Source: an uncultured Lachnospiraceae bacterium (GTDB lineage: Bacteria > Bacillota > Clostridia > Lachnospirales > Lachnospiraceae). From it: a stretch of 64,000 nt of DNA. The DNA lies in the NCBI GenBank assembly GCA_910585905.1, contig CAJUID010000005.1, positions 61,753 through 125,752 of the forward strand, in the 5' to 3' direction. Positions 25,035 to 33,489 of this stretch are shown here, one piece after another. Position 1 is the stretch's first letter. Each line of letters starts with the position of its first letter. A program made the translations under genes and the position numbers. Under the pieces are notes generated by a model, which was not told where the DNA came from, ran no database searches, and saw only the letters and a list, made by a program, of their open reading frames with translations.

Positions 25035-27008
25035 TTATTTTGAAGCAAGCGTAAATTGCCCCACCAATTCCTTAAGACATGCAGCCTCAGCGGAAAGCTG
25101 TTCACTTGCAGCCGCACCTTCCTCCGCAGTAGCGCTATTGCTCTGCACAACAACCGAAATCTGATTGATCCCATCTGATACCTGCCCAACCGACTCAGAC
25201 TGCTCATTAGATACAACCGCAATATGGTCAATGGCATCCACCACAGACTGAATACTATTTACAACACCAAACAAAACATCTGCCGTGTTTTGGGCAATTT
25301 CTGTACCAGTACGCACCGCACTTGTAGAATTTGCAATCAAATCGGATGTATTTTTAGCCGCCTGTGCAGATTTGCCCGCCAAATCACGAACCTCCTCCGC
25401 AACAACAGCAAACCCCTTTCCGGCACTGCCGGCTCTTGCTGCCTCAACTGCCGCATTCAAGGCAAGTATATTTGTCTGGAATGCAATGTCATCAATTGTC
25501 TTTAGAATCTTTTCAATCTCCTCGGAACTGGTCTGAATCTTTTCCATAGCCTCTACCAAACTCTGCATCTTCTGGTTACACAGAAAAACTTCTTCACCAG
25601 TCTGATGTGTCTGGCTCCTAACATCCAATGCTCCGCTCGCCGTATTTTTAACCTGCTCAGAAATCATGCTGATCTGCGCCGCCAATTCCTCTACTGAACT
25701 GGCTTGTTCTGTCGTACCCTGACTAAGGGTCTGTGCGCTTAAGGATAATTGATTGCTGGCATTCGCCACCCCTTCTGCGGAATGATTAACTTGGCGCATG
25801 GCACCACTTAACTCAATCCTCATATTGCGCATTGAAAGCAAAATATCTTGAAAACTGCCAACATAAACTTCCTCATGCTGCGTATGGATATCCAGATTCT
25901 GATGTGCCATCTCATTAAGTAAATAACTGATGTCATTGATAACGATACGCAGTCCTTCCACCAGAGTCTCCGTTGACCTGACAAGCACACCCGTTTCATC
26001 CTTATTGGTAACCTTAGGCATCGGTGTTTCCAAATCACCCTCTACAAGCAGCTTCATCCGATTTACACAAGCCTTCATCGGTTTGCCAATGTTAAGAGCC
26101 AGGGTCAAGGCAACAACAATGGATATCAATATAGAAACCACAATAACCGCGATATTGATCACCATTGCATCCCGCGTGGACGCCAGATAATTAAGCTGTG
26201 GCGCAGTCACTGCGATACTCCAGCCGTCTGTATCCGGCACTGGGGCATAGGCTGCAAACATCTTATCTTCTCCATTTATGTAACTTCCAAACCCATTTTT
26301 CCCCTGACGCATCTTGGCATGGATTGCCGCCAGCTCCTTTAACGAAGCGTCGCTCTTTGCCTCCGCCTCTATATTCTGAACCGTGATTGTGTCAAGCACG
26401 ATGTCGGCAATCGTATCGCCTGACTTATTAATCATGTAAGCTCTGCTATTTTTACCGATCTGAATCGCTGATACAATATCATTCAAAAAGGTTTCATGTG
26501 GGACAAAATAGACAACACCTACAATGGATTTCCCATAGTTTCCCCCAGAATAGATAGGCGCTGCTACCATAATGGATAATTCCCCTGTGACCTTACTGAT
26601 CAAAGGCTCGGACACAAAAACATTTCCCTGCATGGCTTGACGTACATATTCACGGTCTGAATAATCATTTCCGTCAAAAATACTAATCCCATTAGCGCCA
26701 ACAACATTTCCTCTCTGGAAACCATGCATAGAAACACGGCCGTTAATAATGGCTTCTTTTTCTTTTACTGACACGCCCGGATCAGACAACTCAGGAATAC
26801 ATCCTACCTCCATGACAACGTTCTTATATGCCTCCAATTCCTTCTGTGCACGGCCCGCTGCCAGGACTGCCGTCTGGATCATCATCTGCTCTACTGTAGA
26901 CATAGTATTGTTGTAGTTTAGCATGATGCTGGAAGATCCGGATGCAACCAGTCCAATCAGAACAGTCAGAATAAGACATAAGGTAATTTTGGTTCGAATG
27001 CTTTTCAT
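25035..27008 (-). CDS. Membrane chemoreceptor (dCACHE-HAMP-MCP)
   Basis: This 657-residue receptor has a membrane segment at about 7-30, a double-CACHE sensor with GISIFDGNDYSDREYV and MVAAPIYSGGNYGKS, a second segment near 280-305, HAMP, and a signalling domain with tip NILALNAAVEAARAGSAGK. CACHE sequences of this form commonly bind small ligands such as amino acids or carboxylates; the ligand cannot be named. It is monocistronic, with a strong own promoter. The start has AGGGGGT upstream. Confidence 0.92.
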   Translation of the reverse strand: MKSIRTKITLCLILTVLIGLVASGSSSIMLNYNNTMSTVEQMMIQTAVLAAGRAQKELEAYKNVVMEVGCIPELSDPGVSVKEKEAIINGRVSMHGFQRGNVVGANGISIFDGNDYSDREYVRQAMQGNVFVSEPLISKVTGELSIMVAAPIYSGGNYGKSIVGVVYFVPHETFLNDIVSAIQIGKNSRAYMINKSGDTIADIVLDTITVQNIEAEAKSDASLKELAAIHAKMRQGKNGFGSYINGEDKMFAAYAPVPDTDGWSIAVTAPQLNYLASTRDAMVINIAVIVVSILISIVVALTLALNIGKPMKACVNRMKLLVEGDLETPMPKVTNKDETGVLVRSTETLVEGLRIVINDISYLLNEMAHQNLDIHTQHEEVYVGSFQDILLSMRNMRIELSGAMRQVNHSAEGVANASNQLSLSAQTLSQGTTEQASSVEELAAQISMISEQVKNTASGALDVRSQTHQTGEEVFLCNQKMQSLVEAMEKIQTSSEEIEKILKTIDDIAFQTNILALNAAVEAARAGSAGKGFAVVAEEVRDLAGKSAQAAKNTSDLIANSTSAVRTGTEIAQNTADVLFGVVNSIQSVVDAIDHIAVVSNEQSESVGQVSDGINQISVVVQSNSATAEEGAAASEQLSAEAACLKELVGQFTLASK

Positions 27009-27091
27009 TTCAATGTTACCCCCTGCTCACATGGCTGAACTATGAGATATTCCGATCAACATATTCAACCGTTCTTATTAATATCGTAATT

Positions 27092-27121
27092 ATTATATAA
27101 GTTCCTATTCCAGATTGTCAA
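27092..27121 (-). promoter_or_regulatory. Promoter of the chemoreceptor gene at 25035
   Basis: A perfect TTGACA (27121-27116) and perfect TATAAT (27097-27092) with an 18-base spacer on the minus strand, about 85 bases before the start codon. Confidence 0.8.
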
Positions 27122-27184
27122 CCACTATCTGATTTCACATCCACAAAGTCGGCCAGTTTTACACATGATGCTTAGAATGGCTGT

Positions 27185-27259
27185 AAATAGTGTCTTTGAC
27201 TTTCCCCATTTTTTGCAGAGTATCTCTTTATAAAAAATGGGGAAAGTCAAAATAGTGTC
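27185..27259. mobile_element. Small inverted-repeat element with flanking direct repeats (MITE-like)
   Basis: A perfect 20-bp inverted repeat (27195-27214 and 27232-27251) with a 17-base spacer is bounded by a 10-bp direct repeat AAATAGTGTC (27185-27194 and 27250-27259; the right one overlaps the inverted repeat by two bases). This is the picture left by insertion of a tiny non-autonomous element with target duplication. The same arm, TGACTTTCCCCATTTTTT, recurs at 52394. It lies just upstream of the -35 box of the next gene and could also act as a hairpin. Confidence 0.5.
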
Positions 27260-27262
27260 AAT

Positions 27263-27291
27263 TTGCTTATTGCATGCTATTATGGTAGAAT
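27263..27291 (+). promoter_or_regulatory. Promoter of the HisRS-like gene
   Basis: TTGCTT (27263-27268), 17-base spacer and TAGAAT (27286-27291), about 70 bases before the ATG. No T-box can be fitted in the short leader. Confidence 0.5.
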
Positions 27292-27359
27292 GTGGTTATT
27301 TAGAATGGTTGTGATTGATAACAGTTATTTATGTTAGACGGAAAGTGAGGATACACGCT

Positions 27360-28595
27360 ATGAAATCAACTCCAGTGAAAGGAACCAGAGATTACCTGCC
27401 ACAGGAAATGGCAATACGGGACTACCTGCAGAATGTGATTGCAGACACCTATCAGGATGCCGGATTTTCCCGCATTGCAACACCTATTATAGAAGATGCT
27501 GTTAATTTAGATAAAAGTGAAGGCGGTGAAAACCTTAATTTAATTTTCAAAATTCTAAAACGCGGACAAAAACTTTCTTCTGCCCTACAGTCAGAAAATA
27601 TTTCAGAAGCCGCCCTCTCAGACATGGGTCTGCGCTATGACCTTACTTTGCCGCTCTCCCGTTACTTCGCCGGAAACCGAAATTCACTCCTAACACCATT
27701 TAAAGTAATCCAGATGGATCGGGTTTACCGTGCAGAGCGCCCACAAAAAGGCAGACTGAGGGAATTTACCCAGTGTGATATTGATATTATTGGAAATGCT
27801 TCTCCAGACGCAGAGATTGATTTAATCCTTACGACCGCAAAGGCACTGAAAAAAATCGGCATCACCAAATTTCAGATAAAGATTAATGACCGGCGCATTT
27901 TAAAAAGTATCTTCTCCTACGCAGGATTTGCAGAGACAGAGAACGAAAAGCTTGCCATTATATTTGACAAACTGGACAAAATTGGGATAGAGGGCGTAAA
28001 AAAGGAGCTGACGGAAGCCGGATTCGATATATCAGCAGTTTCAAAATTTATCGGACTCTTTGAAAGCGGCACACTTGATCTAAACTCTATTTCAAAAGTA
28101 TGCGATGCAGAGTATGCAGCAAATTTAAAGTATATTATGGAGACAGTAAACGAGGTGACAGGAAATGAATTTCCAATCGTCTTCACTCCTTCTTTAGTGC
28201 GCGGACAGGGCTACTACACGGGAACTATTTTTGAGATAGAAGCCGAAGGCTACAGCGGGGCTGTGGCAGGCGGCGGACGCTATGATAATCTGATTGGCAA
28301 ATTCCTTAATGAAGATATTCCTGCTGTTGGCTTTTCCATTGGATTTGAACGTATCTTTGGCATCTTAATGGAACAAGGCTACCAAATCCCAGGCCGCAAG
28401 AAGCGCATTGCAGTATTCTACGATAAAGAAAACTATGCCGGGGCACTCACTTATGCGGAAGAGCTCCGCAAAGAATATATGGTTTCCGTTCTGGAGCGCC
28501 CAAAAAAACTTGGCAAATTCTTAAACAGATTAGAAACAAATGATTTTGACGGTTTCGCTGTTTACGGGCAGGAAGACGGAGTAAAATGGTTCTAA
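27360..28595 (+). CDS. Histidyl-tRNA synthetase-like protein (HisS/HisZ family), short C terminus
   Basis: The 411-residue class II synthetase-like protein starts MKSTPVKGTRDYLP at the ATG at 27360, after GTGAGG. Motif 2 is present (VYRAERPQKGRLREFTQCD), motif 3 is GFSIGFERI, and the histidine-binding blocks are LVRGQGYYTGTIFE and AVAGGGRYDNLIG. The first differs from the usual LVRGLDYYTG, and the C-terminal anticodon-like domain stops about 25-30 residues early at EDGVKWF. It could be a working divergent HisRS, or a HisZ-like regulator of histidine synthesis; no hisG lies nearby. The motif 2 match favours retained adenylation chemistry. Confidence 0.8.
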   Translation: MKSTPVKGTRDYLPQEMAIRDYLQNVIADTYQDAGFSRIATPIIEDAVNLDKSEGGENLNLIFKILKRGQKLSSALQSENISEAALSDMGLRYDLTLPLSRYFAGNRNSLLTPFKVIQMDRVYRAERPQKGRLREFTQCDIDIIGNASPDAEIDLILTTAKALKKIGITKFQIKINDRRILKSIFSYAGFAETENEKLAIIFDKLDKIGIEGVKKELTEAGFDISAVSKFIGLFESGTLDLNSISKVCDAEYAANLKYIMETVNEVTGNEFPIVFTPSLVRGQGYYTGTIFEIEAEGYSGAVAGGGRYDNLIGKFLNEDIPAVGFSIGFERIFGILMEQGYQIPGRKKRIAVFYDKENYAGALTYAEELRKEYMVSVLERPKKLGKFLNRLETNDFDGFAVYGQEDGVKWF

Positions 28596-28599
28596 AAAA

Positions 28600-28648
28600 G
28601 CGCACCGCCAGCGCTGGTGCGCCAGCAAAAAAAGTCTCCGACTTTTTT
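28600..28648 (+). terminator. Terminator cluster after the HisRS-like gene
   Basis: Two hairpins in a row: GCGCACC paired with GGTGCGC (28600-28622), then AAAAAAGTC with GACTTTTTT (28628-28648), the second being a short A/T-flanked intrinsic terminator. Confidence 0.65.
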
Positions 28649-28688
28649 GTTGGTGTACCAGTACGTTCAGCACAATTTCCTATAACAT

Positions 28689-28724
28689 AAAAAGGGGCAC
28701 CGGCAATGCTGGTGCCCCTTTTTT
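28689..28724. terminator. Bidirectional terminator
   Basis: AAAAAGGGGCACC pairs with GGTGCCCCTTTTT around a nine-base loop, between the convergent HisRS-like and GH13 genes. The centre is another GCACC...GGTGC 19-mer (28697-28715). Confidence 0.92.
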
Positions 28725-28743
28725 ATCCGCTCATATTAATTCA

Positions 28744-30627
28744 CTAGTAAGAACCAATCTCTATCAGGTTCCCTTCTGGATCTGCTATATAGCATACCCG
28801 CTGTCCCCACTCTCTTGTTACTGGTGCAAGAATCGGTTTTGCACCCGCCTTTATAGTATTTTCATATGCCGCATCAACTGCTGCGTAATCCCCGGCGCTA
28901 ATGGCAATCTGATGGCAGCCATTTAACCCTTCTACATACTGGAATTTCTGGGAAGTCAATACCTCAAAATCATTTCTACTGTACATCATAAGCACCATTC
29001 CATCTTTTTCTAGGCGGGCATAGTCCTGCGCTTCTGCATAGGCAGTATGGAATCCCAGCACATCACGGTAAAAATCTGACATTGCCTTTACATTTCTAAC
29101 TACAATTCCAACCCCTTCCCGCTTAATTTGTTCTATCGCCTTTTCTGGCGCCTTATGCCCAGCCTCTGTATCTGCGGAAACTTGCTCCACACTTTTTTCC
29201 ACCTTTGGTAATGATGCAAATAGGGCAACAGATTCTCCTGTACCAGCCTGGTATTCAGAATCCTGTGCCAATGGTTTCTTTGATGTATCGTTTGTTAAAA
29301 GAACCACCGTACCGCTGTTCGCCTCAAGGCTAATGCGCAGACGGCCGTTCTGGTATTGTACCTCTTTTGCACCACCTAAAAGGTCAACTGCACAAGAGGA
29401 AGACACTGGTACATTCATCTCTAATACCGCATCACTGTCATCACAGTTTAATACAGTCACACAAGCGGAATCTGAGAGCAGCCTTCCAAGTGCAAACTGG
29501 CGGTTCGTCAAAAGCAACTCTTGATAACGCCCCTCCGACAGCTCAGAATATTTTTTCTTTAGAAAACCAAGCTGTTTACAAAGTTTTGTCACAACATTTT
29601 TCTGCAGCGCATCTTCATAATCAGGCAGTTCAAGCGATGGACGGAGGTTCCAGTCAGAGCCGCGCTCCTTCTTTCCCTCAATCCCAAATTCAGAGCCATA
29701 GTATACAGAAGGAATGCCATAGATAGTATACAAAAGCATAGTCACAAGCGGAAGGTGTGCTTTATTATTTAATTTGCTGGCAATCCGCTCCACATCATGA
29801 TTATCTAAAAACGTATAAAGCTTCCTGCCGCGACAGATATCATTTAACCGTTTAATAGAATGGGCAATCTCAAAATAATTGTGGTCATTATGCCCAGAAT
29901 ACAGCCCCTTATGAAGCTCATAATTCGTTACTGAATGCAACATCTCATCATTCGCCCATCGGCTGTAATCCCCATGAATCACTTCGCCCATCAGCCAGAA
30001 ATCAGGCTTCACTTCATTTGCCACGCGGCGCATCGCCTTCATAAAATCAAAATCCAGCACATCTGCAGCGTCAAGACGGATACCGTCTATGTCAAACTCT
30101 GACACCCAAAACCGTATTACATCAAAAAGATAATTCTGTACTTCTGGATTTCTCTGGTTCAGCTTGACAAGCAAATTATAACCGCCCCAGTTGTCATAGC
30201 AAAAACCATCATTGTACTCGTTATTGCCACCAAAGTTTATATTGCAAAACCAGCCACAGTACGGGGAATGTTCCCTCTTTTCTTTTACATCCTCAAATGC
30301 AAAGAAACGCCTCCCGACATGGTTAAACACGCCATCTACAATTACCTTTATGCCAATGCTGTGACAATAAGAAACAAACTCTTTAAATTCCTTATTACTT
30401 CCCAGCCTGCAGTCCACTTTTTTGTAATCTGTCGTCTCATAGCCATGCCCAACCGACTCAAACAGCGGCCCAATATATATTCCTGTAAAATTAAGTTCTT
30501 TTGCATGCTCTGCCCATGCCTTTAACTTGTCAAAATGATGCTCCTCCACTCCCGTATTTTCTTTCTCACATCCGCAAAGCCCCAAGGGATAGATGTGGTA
30601 AAATACCGCGCTATCATACCATGCCAT
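28744..30627 (-). CDS. GH13 alpha-amylase-type glycosidase fused to a C-terminal VOC (glyoxalase-like) domain
   Basis: The 627-residue protein starts MAWYDSAVFYHIYPLG at the ATG at 30627 behind GAGAGG. Residues 1 to about 420 are a GH13 barrel with catalytic D186 (GIRLDAADV), E215 (LMGEVIHG) and D278 (LDNHDVERI), and a beta-sandwich to about 470 follows. No signal peptide, so it acts in the cytoplasm, probably on maltodextrin-like or related oligosaccharides. After a linker, residues of about 503-620 form a VOC/glyoxalase fold (GVGIVVRNVKAMSDFYRDV, CHQIAI, WGQRVCYIADPEGNLIEI). The frame is continuous, so this looks like a true fusion. The role of the VOC part is unknown. Confidence 0.9.
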   Translation of the reverse strand: MAWYDSAVFYHIYPLGLCGCEKENTGVEEHHFDKLKAWAEHAKELNFTGIYIGPLFESVGHGYETTDYKKVDCRLGSNKEFKEFVSYCHSIGIKVIVDGVFNHVGRRFFAFEDVKEKREHSPYCGWFCNINFGGNNEYNDGFCYDNWGGYNLLVKLNQRNPEVQNYLFDVIRFWVSEFDIDGIRLDAADVLDFDFMKAMRRVANEVKPDFWLMGEVIHGDYSRWANDEMLHSVTNYELHKGLYSGHNDHNYFEIAHSIKRLNDICRGRKLYTFLDNHDVERIASKLNNKAHLPLVTMLLYTIYGIPSVYYGSEFGIEGKKERGSDWNLRPSLELPDYEDALQKNVVTKLCKQLGFLKKKYSELSEGRYQELLLTNRQFALGRLLSDSACVTVLNCDDSDAVLEMNVPVSSSCAVDLLGGAKEVQYQNGRLRISLEANSGTVVLLTNDTSKKPLAQDSEYQAGTGESVALFASLPKVEKSVEQVSADTEAGHKAPEKAIEQIKREGVGIVVRNVKAMSDFYRDVLGFHTAYAEAQDYARLEKDGMVLMMYSRNDFEVLTSQKFQYVEGLNGCHQIAISAGDYAAVDAAYENTIKAGAKPILAPVTREWGQRVCYIADPEGNLIEIGSY

Positions 30628-30666
30628 GTTTGATACCTCTCTTTTCAAAATTGTAATGCACTCTCA

Positions 30667-32355
30667 TTAAAACTCTAACTCTTTGCATAAGTAATCTTTT
30701 TCAAATTCCTCCACCGCCACCGGCTTAGCAAAATAGAAGCCCTGAATATAATCCGGCTCCAGCTTAAGCACACACTGAAGGTCCTCATAAGTCTCAACGC
30801 CCTCATAGCAGACTTTTAAATTCAGGCTGTGCGACAATTCGGTAAACTGCTTTACCACCAAATAATCATACTGGCTCTCCGTAATATTGCGGATAAATTC
30901 CCTGTCAATCTTTACCAAGTCAAACATCATCTCTTTAATGTACCGAAGATTAGAATATCCTGTTCCAAAGTCATCTATACCAAGATTTAAGTTCCGTCTC
31001 TGAAAAGCCTGCAGGATGCGCTTTGTCATATATCCCTCTTCCAGTTCCCCACTTTCCGTCACCTCAAACAGAACATTGCGGCTTTCAAAGTGAAGATCCT
31101 GCATACAAGAATCAATATCCTGAATCACGTTGCTCTTTTTAATCTGAATAAACGAAAGATTAATATTGATGCGAAAATCCTCATCCTGCTCTTTCCACTT
31201 CATACACTGATTCATAGCAGTCCGGATAATCCAACGCCCTACTGGGATAATCAACCCGCTCTCTTCCAAAAGAGGAATAAACTCTGCAGGGGATACCATG
31301 CCAAACTCTTTACTCTTCCAACGTAACAACGCTTCTGCACCCAATATCTTTCGTTTTTTAATATTTACGATTGGTTGATAATACAGTTCAAAGCCCTTAA
31401 AATTATCCCGCACAGACAGCCTTAACTTTTCCTGCATATCAAGACGCTTGACAAAAAGGTCAAATTCATTCTGGTCATATGTAACATATGTATTCCTGCC
31501 CTTCTGTTTCGCCTGGTGCAATGCAAACTCTGCCTTCTCCATTAGAGTAAATACATTTTTAATCCCTTTCCCAAAATATGCACTTCCACCAGATATCGTA
31601 TAGAAATGCTGATAATCACTCTCTGAGATAGCGGCATCCACCCTGCTCCTGATTTCATGGTACAGTATATTTGCCGGGTCCTCATTTTCTCCCTGGATCT
31701 CCTCTACGATTACAATCATCTCATCGCCATCCATCCGGTAGATTGTTCCGGTATCTCCAACACAGATGCGGATACAGTCTGCCACAGAAGAAAGCACTTC
31801 ATTTCCAAACAATTTGCCGTATTTATCATTAATCTCTCTAAAATTATCAATCCCAATCTGCAGCAGATAGCCATTCTTTTTATCTACATTCTGCATATTG
31901 GAAAGATCCGAGCGGAGCTTGACCTCACGATAAAGCCCCGTCACATTGTCAATGGTATTTTTGCGCCCCAGCTCCGCAATTCTCCCGACCAGATATCTTA
32001 CATTGCCCTCTTTATTTAAGATTACCTGGCCACGGCAGCTAATCCAGATTGGAAATCCCTTTTTCCCCATCCAGCGGTATTCCATATTATGTTCAGACAA
32101 TATCCTATTTTTAATATCCGCTATATTTTCCTCCAACATCGGCCAGTCATCTGGATGGCAGACATTCTTTAACACCTCCGTTGCATGAAAAAACTGCGAT
32201 GACTCCAATGCAAACTGTTCTACAGCAGTCTCTGAAATCGTATACTGATCCTGCTCCAAATCATAAATATACAAATAATCATCTGTACTTCGCCCAAGCA
32301 AAGTAAACACTTGATGAAAATGCTCAAAATCCAAATTCTCTACATTTTCCTGCAA
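30667..32355 (-). CDS. PAS-GGDEF-EAL protein, probable c-di-GMP phosphodiesterase
   Basis: The protein of about 562 residues has an N-terminal PAS domain (about 15-130), a GGDEF domain (135-290) and an EAL domain (305-555), with no membrane segment. The diguanylate cyclase signature is degenerate, YRMDGDEMIV instead of GGDEF, so cyclase activity is unlikely. The EAL part keeps GAEALLRW, the NINLSF strand, EVTES, DDFGTGYSNL, KIDREFI, EGVET and QGFYFAKP, so it should hydrolyse c-di-GMP. The likely start is TTG 32355 with GGAGGAG six bases upstream; a TTG five codons earlier is less well placed. It is 39 bases upstream of the GH13 gene. Confidence 0.88.
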   Translation of the reverse strand: MQENVENLDFEHFHQVFTLLGRSTDDYLYIYDLEQDQYTISETAVEQFALESSQFFHATEVLKNVCHPDDWPMLEENIADIKNRILSEHNMEYRWMGKKGFPIWISCRGQVILNKEGNVRYLVGRIAELGRKNTIDNVTGLYREVKLRSDLSNMQNVDKKNGYLLQIGIDNFREINDKYGKLFGNEVLSSVADCIRICVGDTGTIYRMDGDEMIVIVEEIQGENEDPANILYHEIRSRVDAAISESDYQHFYTISGGSAYFGKGIKNVFTLMEKAEFALHQAKQKGRNTYVTYDQNEFDLFVKRLDMQEKLRLSVRDNFKGFELYYQPIVNIKKRKILGAEALLRWKSKEFGMVSPAEFIPLLEESGLIIPVGRWIIRTAMNQCMKWKEQDEDFRININLSFIQIKKSNVIQDIDSCMQDLHFESRNVLFEVTESGELEEGYMTKRILQAFQRRNLNLGIDDFGTGYSNLRYIKEMMFDLVKIDREFIRNITESQYDYLVVKQFTELSHSLNLKVCYEGVETYEDLQCVLKLEPDYIQGFYFAKPVAVEEFEKDYLCKELEF

Positions 32356-32453
32356 TCTTATCTCCTCCAATCACCTGCTTAAAACATAAAAAGCAATCTT
32401 ACATACAAAGCATGAAAAATGCTACTTTATTTACAACCATATAATAAAAAATA

Positions 32454-32462
32454 ATTATAACA
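32454..32462 (-). promoter_or_regulatory. Extended -10 promoter for the EAL gene
   Basis: TGTTATAAT on the minus strand, in AT-rich DNA about 100 bases before the start codon; no good -35 box is present. Confidence 0.45.
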
Positions 32463-32514
32463 TATTTTACAGAAAAATGCAGTATTCTTTGACTTTTTTG
32501 TTACTTTTGTATAA

Positions 32515-33393
32515 TTATTTTTTTTCTTTTTGTTGATATATTCCTAAAAGATGTAAAAAACCTAGTACAAAAACCAAGGCACCGATTAAAACCAAAACGA
32601 CAACCTGCAAAATCTGCATTTCCTGCCCTTCTGGAAACAAGAAGTCCAATGCATAAGATGTTCCATTAAATAAAATATGGGTAAATATAGAAGCCAGAAT
32701 ACTTCCTGAAGCATGGCAGATCATCCCCAGCAAAAATCCTAGGCAGAACGCATATAATCCCTGAATCAGGTTCATATGATAAAGGCCAAACAGTGCAGCC
32801 TGTAACATGTTAGCGATAAAAAAAGGAAATGCCAGATAGAAACGGTCTAAAATAGCCCCACGAAATATTAATTCTTCTGAGATTGGCCCGACAAGCAGGA
32901 CATATACTATAGTTACCGTGGTACTGCTATCCGTGAGCTGATCCATAACCGTATTATAAAATAAAAATGCCTGAGGGATTATAGAGGCCAAAAACGTTAG
33001 GAACATTGTAAGGACAATACAGCCGCCAACACCAACCCCTATTTCCGATAAGACATTTTTTAGACAGAATGCCTTCTTATAATCAAACCCCTTCTCCCTC
33101 CAACTGGACTTCCGATATAAAATCCCACACCAGATCATTGACAAAATAGCGCTGACTAATGATACCCAAATCAAAAAACTGCCCGACATATTAATTCTCG
33201 CAAGGGATGATACGAGCGAAGCACTGTCTTTCCCTAAAAAGGCAGACCATACAACCATCCCAGCCACACAGACCAAATAAGCAAGCATCTGCATCAGTAT
33301 AATCCCAAGAAATATAAGAAGCGCGCGGACACAGACACGGCTCCTAACAATTTTCCAATTCTGCCCTGCATCTTGTTTCAAATTATTTTCCAA
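32515..33393 (-). CDS. CPBP family intramembrane metalloprotease
   Basis: The 292-residue protein has about eight hydrophobic segments and the conserved ISEELIFRGAIL (two adjacent glutamates and Arg) with downstream HMN and THILFN, the metal-binding pattern of the CAAX/Abi (CPBP) family. These membrane proteases cleave prenyl-like or signal-peptide remnants, and some give bacteriocin self-immunity; the substrate here is unknown. The start is TTG 33393 behind AAAGGAGAG. It follows ftsZ on the same strand after a hairpin. Confidence 0.82.
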   Translation of the reverse strand: MENNLKQDAGQNWKIVRSRVCVRALLIFLGIILMQMLAYLVCVAGMVVWSAFLGKDSASLVSSLARINMSGSFLIWVSLVSAILSMIWCGILYRKSSWREKGFDYKKAFCLKNVLSEIGVGVGGCIVLTMFLTFLASIIPQAFLFYNTVMDQLTDSSTTVTIVYVLLVGPISEELIFRGAILDRFYLAFPFFIANMLQAALFGLYHMNLIQGLYAFCLGFLLGMICHASGSILASIFTHILFNGTSYALDFLFPEGQEMQILQVVVLVLIGALVFVLGFLHLLGIYQQKEKK

Positions 33394-33450
33394 AGTTCTC
33401 TCTCCTTTACTAATCTACAACACTATGTCAATGTTTCCTTTAAATTTCAA

Positions 33451-33475
33451 AGGGCACCGCCTGCGCTGGTGCCCT
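33451..33475. terminator. Hairpin after ftsZ
   Basis: AGGGCACC pairs with GGTGCCCT around a nine-base loop. Only a weak T tract follows on the minus strand. The core is GCACCGCCTGCGCTGGTGC, a member of the 19-mer family. Confidence 0.6.
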
Positions 33476-33489
33476 AATCAAAAATCTGC

